Of a stretch of DNA of 64,000 bases, positions 26,223-33,857 are shown in pieces (position 1 is the stretch's first letter; each line of letters begins with the position of its first letter). The DNA is from QKMZ01 sp012965515 (GTDB lineage: Bacteria; Cyanobacteriota; Vampirovibrionia; Obscuribacterales; Obscuribacteraceae): contig CALFMP010000051.1 in NCBI GenBank assembly GCA_937879965.1, positions 1 through 64,000 on the forward strand. Reading direction: 5' to 3'. The translations under genes were made by a program, and so were the position numbers. The notes beneath the pieces are model-generated. The model was not told the DNA's origin. It saw only the letters and a program-made list of their open reading frames with translations, and ran no database searches.

Positions 26223-27800
26223 GTGCCACCATATATGATGCGAGGCAATGGGCGCAGATATGCAAGAGCTTTAGAGGCGAAAGCCGGCTCAAACTTGCGC
26301 ACGCCCGTCCGTCCTGGTTACTTTCAGATCAAGATTCCTTCCAATTTCCGTGACATGCTGGTCGGTCAATGGCTCACCGGCATCGGAAAATATTATGTTC
26401 TGCAGACCTTGGGCACTGGCGGTATGAGTGTTGTCTATTCTGCAAAACACCTGGAGAGCAAAAAAATATACGCAGTAAAAACTCTGCGCATGCAAGCGGC
26501 AAGTGATGAATTGACGGTTAAACGCTTTCAGCGAGAAGCGGAAACACTCACTTATCTCAATCATCCAAATATCGTTCGAATTCATGATTACGGTAAAACC
26601 AGCAAGAAGCAGCCGTTTTTCATCATGGACTTTCTGACGGGCGACAGTTTGAATGATGTTCTCAAGAAAGAAAAACTGATTAGCTATGAGCGCGTTCAGA
26701 CAATTTTCATGCAGGTCTTAGCGGCAGTTGCTCATGCACATAAGCAAGGTCTTGTGCACAGGGATTTGAAACCCGGCAATATCATGCTGCTCAAGACCAG
26801 CCAGCAGAGCGACTTTGTGAAAGTGGTCGATTTCGGGATTGCCAAGTTCGAAGAAGAAGCTCAGAAGCTGACACGTATGGGTGAAGTCTGGGGAAGCCCG
26901 ATTTATATGAGCCCTGAGCAATGCATGGGCGGTCAGCTCGATCAGCGTGCCGACATTTATTCCTTGGGAATCGTCATGTATGAAGCGCTTACCGGAGAAG
27001 TGCCATTCTTTGGAAAGAACTATGTCGAGACGATGTCTAAGCAAATCGGTGAGCCGGCTCGCCCGCCGTCTCAGATGAATCCCAATGTGAAAATTCCGGA
27101 GAAGTTGGAACGTCTGATCATGCGCGCTCTTGAGAAAGAGCCGAACAAGCGTTATCAACGCGTGGAAGAAATGCTCGATGACTTGCATAAGTCAGTCGAG
27201 ACGCCCAAGAAAAAGCCGCCTGCGCCGCCTGCGCCTAAGCCCGAAGCGCCCGTGGTGAAGCCGTCTGCAAAGCCGCGTCCATCCAAGAAGGATCTAGCCA
27301 CCACTTTGCCTGATATTCAGGATGCCTCTGCGCCTCAACCCGCCCTCACATCGGGCGAGTGGCAGAGTTTCGATCCGAGAGACCAGGCCAATTTGAATCT
27401 CAGAAATCCACAGATGCGCCGCTCTCAAGACAACATGCAAGCGGCTTCGCGACAAGATTCTGTTGAAGTAAGTCGTGAGTACACCCGCGATTCGATGCGC
27501 ACTTCTCATACTCGGGCTCGGGCCTACGGTACAGGAGACCCGCGCCAGAGCGGCTCTCGCTATTCCAGAATACGTTATGAAGAAAAGCCCACTTTTACAG
27601 GACTCGTAGTCAAAGCGCTCCTAATTGCGCTCTTTCTGGGACTTTCTCTTGGTGTGGTGACAATGGGCGTTTTCTTCTACACCGCCGTAAAAGGTCCGCA
27701 TTCTAATTTGCCTGTAATCAAAGATGACGAAGCGGCTCAAATGAAGCTTGACGATAAGCAAGGCGGCGAAAAAGGCGCCCCAGGCTCAAAGAACCAATAA
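26223..27800 (+). CDS. Membrane-anchored Ser/Thr protein kinase (PknB type)
   Basis: 525 residues. Kinase domain ~57-330: glycine loop GTGGMSVVY, lysine K86 in YAVKT, HRDLKPGN (179-186) with catalytic Asp, DFG 203-205, activation segment GSPIYMSPEQ. A Pro/Lys/Ala-rich linker (~335-370) and disordered Ser/Arg region follow, then one membrane helix (~465-495) and a short charged tail. All hallmark residues are present, so it should be active. The extracytoplasmic part is only ~30 residues with no PASTA domain. GTG start at 26223; ATG 26355 is possible but would trim the domain edge. Possibly co-transcribed with DUF445. Confidence 0.9.
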   Translation: MPPYMMRGNGRRYARALEAKAGSNLRTPVRPGYFQIKIPSNFRDMLVGQWLTGIGKYYVLQTLGTGGMSVVYSAKHLESKKIYAVKTLRMQAASDELTVKRFQREAETLTYLNHPNIVRIHDYGKTSKKQPFFIMDFLTGDSLNDVLKKEKLISYERVQTIFMQVLAAVAHAHKQGLVHRDLKPGNIMLLKTSQQSDFVKVVDFGIAKFEEEAQKLTRMGEVWGSPIYMSPEQCMGGQLDQRADIYSLGIVMYEALTGEVPFFGKNYVETMSKQIGEPARPPSQMNPNVKIPEKLERLIMRALEKEPNKRYQRVEEMLDDLHKSVETPKKKPPAPPAPKPEAPVVKPSAKPRPSKKDLATTLPDIQDASAPQPALTSGEWQSFDPRDQANLNLRNPQMRRSQDNMQAASRQDSVEVSREYTRDSMRTSHTRARAYGTGDPRQSGSRYSRIRYEEKPTFTGLVVKALLIALFLGLSLGVVTMGVFFYTAVKGPHSNLPVIKDDEAAQMKLDDKQGGEKGAPGSKNQ

Positions 27801-27807
27801 ACACAAG

Positions 27808-27825
27808 CAAACTTCATCAAGTTTG
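27808..27825 (+). terminator. AU-rich stem-loop after kinase gene
   Basis: CAAACTT-CATC-AAGTTTG followed by TCTTA, 7 bp after the stop. Weak terminator candidate. A GC-rich hairpin (GCGCGC...GCGCGC, 27981-27999) lies just before uvrA. Confidence 0.4.
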
Positions 27826-28019
27826 TCTTACCAATCGGTTTGTCAATCCTTGTCTTGCGGCGAAACCAGCAGCCTTTCACGCTTTTATCAAACTTTACCG
27901 GAGAGCCTGCACGCATGGCAGCTCAATTTGATTCCGGCTATCATTCTTATCTGATGGATCGAACGGATAGAGAAGAGAACGCGCGCGGTAGTGGCGCGCC
28001 ATTTAAGTACTGAGGAAAC

Positions 28020-31000
28020 ATGGCTACCCAAGGAAAACTCTTGAAAAAAGGCAGCGCAGCGAAAAAAACGACGGGAAAGAGCCCAAGCAAGGCCACCGGC
28101 ACCACAAGCAGTAAAGTAGCCGGGAAAAGCAAGGCAGAGCCGACCAAAAGCAACGCCAAACCGCCTTCCAAAACAATTGAGAAGACTGCCGGCAATACGC
28201 GACTTGCGGTCAAGACGGTCGGTGGCAAGAAGGATACTAACGGCAAAAACGGCTCCCGTGGCAAGGCTGGTCAGCAAGAGGCAGACCAAAAGAGCACGAA
28301 AGTTAAAAACCTAACTTGCAGTATATACACGCAAGACGCTACATTCACTGTCGACGCAGTCAGTCAGTTCAGTCCTTTTGGTGGAACACGCAAAGTCGAT
28401 ATGAGCGACAAAATTACAGTTCGCGGTGCCAGACAGCACAATCTCAAGAATATAGGACTCGATATTCCGAAGAACAAGCTCGTCGTGGTCACCGGGGTGA
28501 GCGGCTCCGGCAAATCCTCGCTGGCTTTCGACACCATTTTTGCCGAGGGACAAAGAAGATACGTCGAGTCTCTGTCGGCATATGCGCGGCAATTCCTTGG
28601 TCAACTTGATAAACCGGATGTAGATGCTATCGAAGGTTTGTCTCCGGCAATATCGATCGATCAAAAGTCGACCAGTCACAACCCGCGTTCAACAGTGGGC
28701 ACCGTCACCGAAATCTATGACTACATGCGTTTGCTCTATGCACGCACGGGCATTCCACATTGCCCGGAATGCGACAGCTTGATCAATCCGCAAACGATCG
28801 ATCAAATCGTCGATCAAGTTCTCCTTCTTCCTGAAGGCACCAAGATTCAAATTCTTGCGCCTATAGTCAGTGGACGAAAAGGCGAATACCAGTCACTTTT
28901 CGACGACCTGCGCAAGGAAGGCTTTGTTCGTATCCGCATTGATGGTGAAACTCTTCAATTGGAAGACGAGATTAAGCTGGATAAAAACAAAAAGCACACG
29001 ATCGAATTAGTAATCGACCGCCTTGTCGTACGCTCTACAATTCAATCAAGGTTGGCTGACTCCCTGGCTCTCGCGCTCAAGTGGGGGAAATCAATCGCGC
29101 TTGTCGACATGGGTGATAAGCAACTGCTTTTCTCGGAAAAACTTGCCTGTGCAAATTGCAATGTCAGCTTCCAGGAAATTTCTCCTCGTATTTTTTCATT
29201 CAATAGCCCCTATGGAGCCTGTCCTGACTGTCACGGTTTAGGTTCAACCTTCGAGGTGAACCCGCGCCTGGTCGTGCCCGATCCGAAGAAGTCTTTGAGT
29301 GAAGGAGCCATATACCCCTGGGCGAAAACCAGTAATCCGTATTACGAGCAGATTCTCGAGTCTGTGGCGAAACACTTCAAATTCTCGATGAAGACGCCAT
29401 TTGCGGAACTCAGCAAGGCGCATCAGGAAATTGTTTTGTATGGAACAGGCGAAGAGCGGATCAAGCTTCGGCATGAATCATATGATGCTCGCGAAATGTG
29501 GGAATACAAAAAGCCATTCGAGGGGATCATAAACAACCTCAAGCGCCGTCATGAAGAATCGCAATCTGACCGGGTTCGCCAGGAAATCGAAAACTACATG
29601 ACGCAACTGCCTTGCAACAAATGCGATGGTGCACGTTTGCGCAAGGAAAGTTTGGCGGTGAAAGTCGGAGGACTTTCGATCGCTACTGTTTGCCGTTTGT
29701 CTGTAGCTAAGGCAATTCAGTTCTTCAGTGAATTGCCGGACAAAATGTCCGACCGCAACCGAACAATCGCCCATCAAGTTTTAATTGAAATTGGCTCCAG
29801 ACTTCGTTTTCTCTCTAATGTCGGTCTCGATTACCTGACATTGGAAAGACAGGCAAACACTCTGTCAGGCGGTGAAGCGCAACGCATCAGACTGGCTACA
29901 CAGATTGGCTCCGGGCTCTCCGGCGTTCTCTATGTACTGGATGAACCATCTGTAGGATTGCACCAAAGGGATAACAACCGTTTGATCACAACGCTCCAAC
30001 ATTTGCGTGATCTCGGCAACACACTTCTGGTCGTCGAACACGATGAAGACACGATCCGGCAGGCCGATTGGATTATCGACATTGGACCGGGTGCCGGTGT
30101 GCACGGTGGATATCTTGTAGCAGAGGGCGGCATGGACGACATCTGCAATGCTCTGGATTCCAAAACCGGTGCCTACCTTTCCGGACGCAAGCGCATCGAA
30201 GTTCCGCGCAAACGCAGGGAAGGCAACGGAAACTTGATGAAGATCGTCGGCGCCAGGCAGAACAATTTGAAAGGCGTCAACGTCGACATTCCACTGGGCA
30301 AATTTGTCGTGGTCACTGGTGTGAGCGGCTCCGGCAAGTCTACTCTCGTAAACGATTTGATCTATGAGTACATGCGTCACTACCTGCATGGCACAGTCGC
30401 CAAGCCGCCAGGCATCACAAAAATCGAAGGCTTGGATCCAATCGACAAAGTGATCGACATCGATCAGTCTCCAATCGGACGAACTCCACGTTCTAACCCG
30501 GCAACCTATACCGGTTTGTTTGATGTGATTCGCGAAGTCTTCTCCATGACCAACGAAGCAAAAGCCAGAGGCTACCTGCCCGGCCGCTTCTCCTTCAACG
30601 TCAAAGGCGGACGCTGTGAAGCCTGCGGCGGCGAAGGCATGAACGAGATTGAAATGAACTTCCTGCCTTCGGTTTTCGTCAATTGCGAAGTATGCAAAGG
30701 CGCCAGATACAACCGTGAAACGTTGGAAGTGAAATTCAAATCACGCTCCATTGCGGAAGTTTTGGAAATGACTGTCGAGGAAGCTCTGGAGTTTTTCTCC
30801 AATATTCCAAAAGCAGTCTCCAAGCTGAGCACGATGATGGATGTCGGTCTCGACTACATCAAACTTGGTCAGCCCGCCACCACTCTTTCAGGCGGTGAAG
30901 CTCAGCGCGTGAAACTCGCCGAGCAGCTCTCCAAGCGCTCTACCGGTCGCACGCTCTACATTCTGGATGAACCGACTACCGGTCTTTCTTTTGCTGATGT

Positions 31001-31241
31001 GGACAAACTCTTGCATGTCCTCAACCGGCTTGTGGACGGCGGCAACACTGTGCTTATCATCGAGCACAATCTTGACGTCATAAAACAGGCTGACTGGCTG
31101 ATAGATCTCGGACCTGAAGGTGGCGAGTACGGCGGAACCGTGATTGCCGAGGGCACGCCCGAGGATGTGGCTCAGGTAAAAGGGTCGTACACAGGGCAGT
31201 TCTTGCGAGATGTGCTCAAAGCGGCCAAGGCGATGGCCTAA
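28020..31241 (+). CDS. uvrA: Excinuclease ABC subunit A with N-terminal basic tail
   Basis: 1073 residues, against ~940 for typical UvrA. From ~residue 128 the protein is canonical: Walker A GVSGSGKSS (first) and GVSGSGKST (second), two LSGGEAQR signatures, zinc modules (CPEC...CANC...CPDCHG and CEACGGEG...CEVCKGA), and YVLDEPS / YILDEPT Walker B motifs. It is the damage-recognition ATPase of nucleotide excision repair. Residues 1-~100 are Lys/Ser/Thr/Ala-rich and disordered. The ATG at 28020 has GAGGA just upstream, so the tail is likely real; ATG 28401 would give the normal length but lacks a clear SD. No LexA-like box was recognised. Confidence 0.96.
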   Translation: MATQGKLLKKGSAAKKTTGKSPSKATGTTSSKVAGKSKAEPTKSNAKPPSKTIEKTAGNTRLAVKTVGGKKDTNGKNGSRGKAGQQEADQKSTKVKNLTCSIYTQDATFTVDAVSQFSPFGGTRKVDMSDKITVRGARQHNLKNIGLDIPKNKLVVVTGVSGSGKSSLAFDTIFAEGQRRYVESLSAYARQFLGQLDKPDVDAIEGLSPAISIDQKSTSHNPRSTVGTVTEIYDYMRLLYARTGIPHCPECDSLINPQTIDQIVDQVLLLPEGTKIQILAPIVSGRKGEYQSLFDDLRKEGFVRIRIDGETLQLEDEIKLDKNKKHTIELVIDRLVVRSTIQSRLADSLALALKWGKSIALVDMGDKQLLFSEKLACANCNVSFQEISPRIFSFNSPYGACPDCHGLGSTFEVNPRLVVPDPKKSLSEGAIYPWAKTSNPYYEQILESVAKHFKFSMKTPFAELSKAHQEIVLYGTGEERIKLRHESYDAREMWEYKKPFEGIINNLKRRHEESQSDRVRQEIENYMTQLPCNKCDGARLRKESLAVKVGGLSIATVCRLSVAKAIQFFSELPDKMSDRNRTIAHQVLIEIGSRLRFLSNVGLDYLTLERQANTLSGGEAQRIRLATQIGSGLSGVLYVLDEPSVGLHQRDNNRLITTLQHLRDLGNTLLVVEHDEDTIRQADWIIDIGPGAGVHGGYLVAEGGMDDICNALDSKTGAYLSGRKRIEVPRKRREGNGNLMKIVGARQNNLKGVNVDIPLGKFVVVTGVSGSGKSTLVNDLIYEYMRHYLHGTVAKPPGITKIEGLDPIDKVIDIDQSPIGRTPRSNPATYTGLFDVIREVFSMTNEAKARGYLPGRFSFNVKGGRCEACGGEGMNEIEMNFLPSVFVNCEVCKGARYNRETLEVKFKSRSIAEVLEMTVEEALEFFSNIPKAVSKLSTMMDVGLDYIKLGQPATTLSGGEAQRVKLAEQLSKRSTGRTLYILDEPTTGLSFADVDKLLHVLNRLVDGGNTVLIIEHNLDVIKQADWLIDLGPEGGEYGGTVIAEGTPEDVAQVKGSYTGQFLRDVLKAAKAMA

Positions 31242-31306
31242 CGCTCTTAGCCATTTATACACTGACCTATAAAAAATTGGCGTAATACCTACTTCTTAAC
31301 TTCTGC

Positions 31307-31323
31307 CAAGAATGTTATTCTTG
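31307..31323. promoter_or_regulatory. Inverted repeat upstream of fur-family gene (candidate autoregulatory operator)
   Basis: CAAGAAT-GTT-ATTCTTG (7-3-7), nested between AATTGGC and GCCAATT on either side, 51 bp before the start codon. The position suits a Fur/PerR operator; it is not the classic Fur-box sequence. Confidence 0.45.
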
Positions 31324-31373
31324 CCAATTGAGTCGCCTATGAGGCCTTTCGCGGCGAGCTCGATAGGAAAATT

Positions 31374-31925
31374 GTGAGCGAAGAAGCTAAACAACCCGGC
31401 CCGGCCGATCCGGTTTTTGAGAGCCTGCGTAAGCGTGGTCACCGCATCACGACGCAGCGTGAGACCATTTTGCAGATCTTTCGCGAACAGGCGCACGGGC
31501 ATCACCTGTCGGCAGAAGAACTGCACATGCTGCTTTTGGAGAAAGGCTCCAATGTGAGTTTGGCGACTGCTTATCGCACACTAAAACTTTTGTCGTCGCT
31601 TGGATTGCTTCGTGAACTGGACTTTGCCGAAGGCCACAAGCACTACGAATTGAAGCAGGATACTCTGCCGCACCAGCACATTATCTGCATCGGCTGTAAC
31701 GTGACTATTGAGTTTGAAGATCACTTTCTCGAGGAAGCCGGTCAAAAAATCGGTGCCCGGCACAATTTCGAGGTTATTGACGCGCAATTCAAGATTTTTG
31801 GGCTCTGTCCCACCTGCAAGGAAACGCAGAAGAAGTCCGGGCAAATGCCTTCACGCATGCAGTCCGAGCGGGAAAGACTGCGGGCCGGAAGACGTCTGAA
31901 AGACGGCTCCAGCGATAAAGCGTGA
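31374..31925 (+). CDS. fur: Fur-family metalloregulator
   Basis: 183 residues. The N-terminal winged helix (RGHRITTQRETILQIF ... NVSLATAYRTLKLLSSLGLL) is followed by a dimerisation domain with HQHIICIGC and CPTC, giving the CxxC pairs of the structural zinc site. The ~30-residue Arg/Lys-rich C-terminal extension is unusual. Fur, PerR and Zur cannot be separated with confidence; the downstream FeoA favours iron sensing. GTG start with AGGA upstream; the candidate operator lies at 31307-31323. Confidence 0.9.
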   Translation: MSEEAKQPGPADPVFESLRKRGHRITTQRETILQIFREQAHGHHLSAEELHMLLLEKGSNVSLATAYRTLKLLSSLGLLRELDFAEGHKHYELKQDTLPHQHIICIGCNVTIEFEDHFLEEAGQKIGARHNFEVIDAQFKIFGLCPTCKETQKKSGQMPSRMQSERERLRAGRRLKDGSSDKA

Positions 31926-31965
31926 CACTTTCACGAGCGGCCGGCTCAATCTAAGGAATCAGGAT

Positions 31966-32199
31966 TTGGCAACTGAAACACTGACTTTGTCCGACGCCAA
32001 GCAAGGGCAGAAACTTATGGTTGTAAAAACCATAGGTGATGAGATAACCATGCAGGCGCTGCGTTTCGGCATCGGCGAAGGTGCTGAACTGACGGTCGAA
32101 AAGAGCATAAAAGGCGGACCGGTCATCGTCGTGCGCAATCATTTGGAAATTGCTATCGGTCGCGCCCTGGCAGAAGCCATCGAAGTCAAATATGTCTGA
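31966..32199 (+). CDS. feoA: FeoA-domain ferrous-iron transport accessory protein
   Basis: 77 residues, SH3-like FeoA domain: LSDAKQGQKLMVVKTIGD, then LRFGIGEGAELTVEKSIKGGPVIVV and AIGRALAEAIEV. TTG start with AAGGA seven bases upstream. It follows fur by 40 bp and precedes a Cys-rich gene by 18 bp, so the three may form one operon. FeoB, the permease it normally assists, is not in this window. Confidence 0.85.
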   Translation: MATETLTLSDAKQGQKLMVVKTIGDEITMQALRFGIGEGAELTVEKSIKGGPVIVVRNHLEIAIGRALAEAIEVKYV

Positions 32200-32217
32200 T
32201 GACGGTTAGGTGCAAAC

Positions 32218-32538
32218 ATGTCCGATTCAGCAAAGCCGAAAACCGAAATCCCGTTCACTCTCCAAAAGGAGATTGCCTGCCCTCATTGCAACCTGGTCAT
32301 AGAAGTGCCAACCGGTGGGCTCTTAAGCCGAAGCTGTGCACGTTGCAACGGGCAGCTGCCGGAAACGGATATCTGTGGTTCCAGCGGATCAAGCTGCTTC
32401 AGCTGCTTGAAAGCTGTGGGGGCATCCCACAGTCCCTGCCATGAGGAAGAGGCAAAGAACCCCTTGAATAGTGAGGAAAGCTCGTTAAATGTGGTACAGA
32501 GAATTTGGAATTACGTCAAACGGCGTTCTTCGTCGTGA
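32218..32538 (+). CDS. Small Cys-rich zinc-ribbon-like protein
   Basis: 106 residues. C21-P-H-C24 and C40-A-R-C43 make a zinc-ribbon-like pair; C53, C60-F-S-C63 and C74 follow in a Gly/Ser-rich segment. No signal peptide. An SD-like TTAGG precedes the ATG. Position after feoA suggests a role in iron uptake or sensing, perhaps as an unrecognised FeoC-like partner, but this is inference only. Confidence 0.65.
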   Translation: MSDSAKPKTEIPFTLQKEIACPHCNLVIEVPTGGLLSRSCARCNGQLPETDICGSSGSSCFSCLKAVGASHSPCHEEEAKNPLNSEESSLNVVQRIWNYVKRRSSS

Positions 32539-32734
32539 TGCTGTGATGCCTGCAAAGCTCCATTTGGCGCGGTTGTCCTGTAAGATAAGACTTGAAACCT
32601 CTCGGGTGAGGAACCGAGTTTGGTGAATGCGAGCAAAGCTTATAGTCCAACGGAAAAATAGCGCTTTGCACAAAAGAAACCAGCGCTTGGCGCAATCTCC
32701 CGCTTGGCGTGTTAGAAGGAACCATAGGCTCTCA

Positions 32735-33805
32735 ATGAGCAAGCCACTCAATCCCTGGAAACTCTCTGGATATAAGCCCGGTCAGAACGTGGTCTGCAGG
32801 ATCATGAACGCTGAGCCGGGTGGCTACGCTGTGCTCATTCCTAAGGACAATTTGCCGGGATTCCTCCCCACTCAGGAGCGCCTGCGCTTGGGAGATGAAG
32901 TTTTAGCGACTTTCGTCTGCGTTCATAACAATCGAATTTTGCTTTCGGCACGTTTTTCTACCAGCAATCAGGCAGTCCAGGGGGCGCCTTCCACTCAGAC
33001 AGTCAAGTGGGAAGAGCAGCTCGACAGCATCTCCCAGGCTCCCGATCCCAATCAGCAGCAACAGCAGGCTGGACCGGACGCCGACCAGGCTTTCAACGTT
33101 TGGGCTTCTCAGCAACCGACGCGCAGATTCCATTTGAAACGCGCTATCGACTTGATTTTGCCGCCTATCCATGTGGATAGCCTCAATCAGTTCAAGATTG
33201 CCGACTATGACTTGGAATGGTTGATTACAGACCTGGAAGGCGGTATGCGTACAGGCTGCGTCAAAGCTTCGTCTGAAGACCGTCTGTCACGTGCGGCGAT
33301 GCTTCTTTACCGAGGACGCGCTGTCGGCTGCATCTACGGATGCAAGTCTATGCCGGATACCCTGCCGACCGAACAATCGCTTCAGACAATGCTCACTGAT
33401 TTGTCATTGCCTGAAACCAAAGTGATGATTTACGACTTGCCTGAGAATGTAACTCTGGCGATGTCGGCGCTTTTCCTCGGGTACCCTGTCACCCGCTCTG
33501 ACGACTACGATGCGCGTTCATACATGGACTACATCTGCAGCTGGTTTGAAAGCAAGGGGCAGACAGCCTGTCTGGCGATTTCGCTGAAACAGACGATGGC
33601 CACATGTCTTGTATTCATCTACAAGGGTCAATTCTGCGGAGCTTTTTACGTCGAAGATCAAAAGTTCACGCAAGATAAGCAATTCGTCTATGAACTCTTG
33701 CGCAATGATCCAAGCTCCAGCGTTGAAGCGAGTATCCTGCCGCCTGAAATGACATCATCGGCGGTGCGCTTCGGATTTAGTTTAAGCATGGCAAGAAAAG
33801 CCTAG
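32735..33805 (+). CDS. S1-like domain protein with duplicated PATAN-like units
   Basis: 356 residues from ATG 32735; an open frame extends back to 32627 but that part has no SD and overlaps low-quality sequence. Residues ~13-75 look like an S1/OB fold (GQNVVCRIMNAEPGGYAVLI, then GFLP, then RILLSARF). Two similar ~44-residue units follow at ~160-202 and ~263-306 (compare GGMRTGCVKAS...LLYRGRAVGCIYG with SKGQTACLAIS...FIYKGQFCGAFYV), of the type seen in DUF4388-like proteins. A Gln-rich linker separates the parts. The function is unknown. A TAGGGTCG palindrome follows the stop. Confidence 0.65.
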   Translation: MSKPLNPWKLSGYKPGQNVVCRIMNAEPGGYAVLIPKDNLPGFLPTQERLRLGDEVLATFVCVHNNRILLSARFSTSNQAVQGAPSTQTVKWEEQLDSISQAPDPNQQQQQAGPDADQAFNVWASQQPTRRFHLKRAIDLILPPIHVDSLNQFKIADYDLEWLITDLEGGMRTGCVKASSEDRLSRAAMLLYRGRAVGCIYGCKSMPDTLPTEQSLQTMLTDLSLPETKVMIYDLPENVTLAMSALFLGYPVTRSDDYDARSYMDYICSWFESKGQTACLAISLKQTMATCLVFIYKGQFCGAFYVEDQKFTQDKQFVYELLRNDPSSSVEASILPPEMTSSAVRFGFSLSMARKA

Positions 33806-33837
33806 TGTAGGGTCGGATGCCATGCTTCGACCCTACA
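33806..33837. repeat. TAGGG-type palindrome (dispersed repeat, probable bidirectional terminator)
   Basis: TGTAGGGTCG pairs perfectly with CGACCCTACA (10 bp) around GATGCCATGCTT. It lies between convergent genes and shares GCCATGC and TCGACCCTA with the element at 53405-53465. Confidence 0.65.
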
Positions 33838-33857
33838 ATAGTTTTGGGCAACCCTAA

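Noticed and set aside
27961..28019. Possible LexA box upstream of uvrA
   Set aside because: No match to CTGT-N8-ACAG, GAAC-N4-GTTC or cyanobacterial GTAC-type boxes within the upstream 200 bp.
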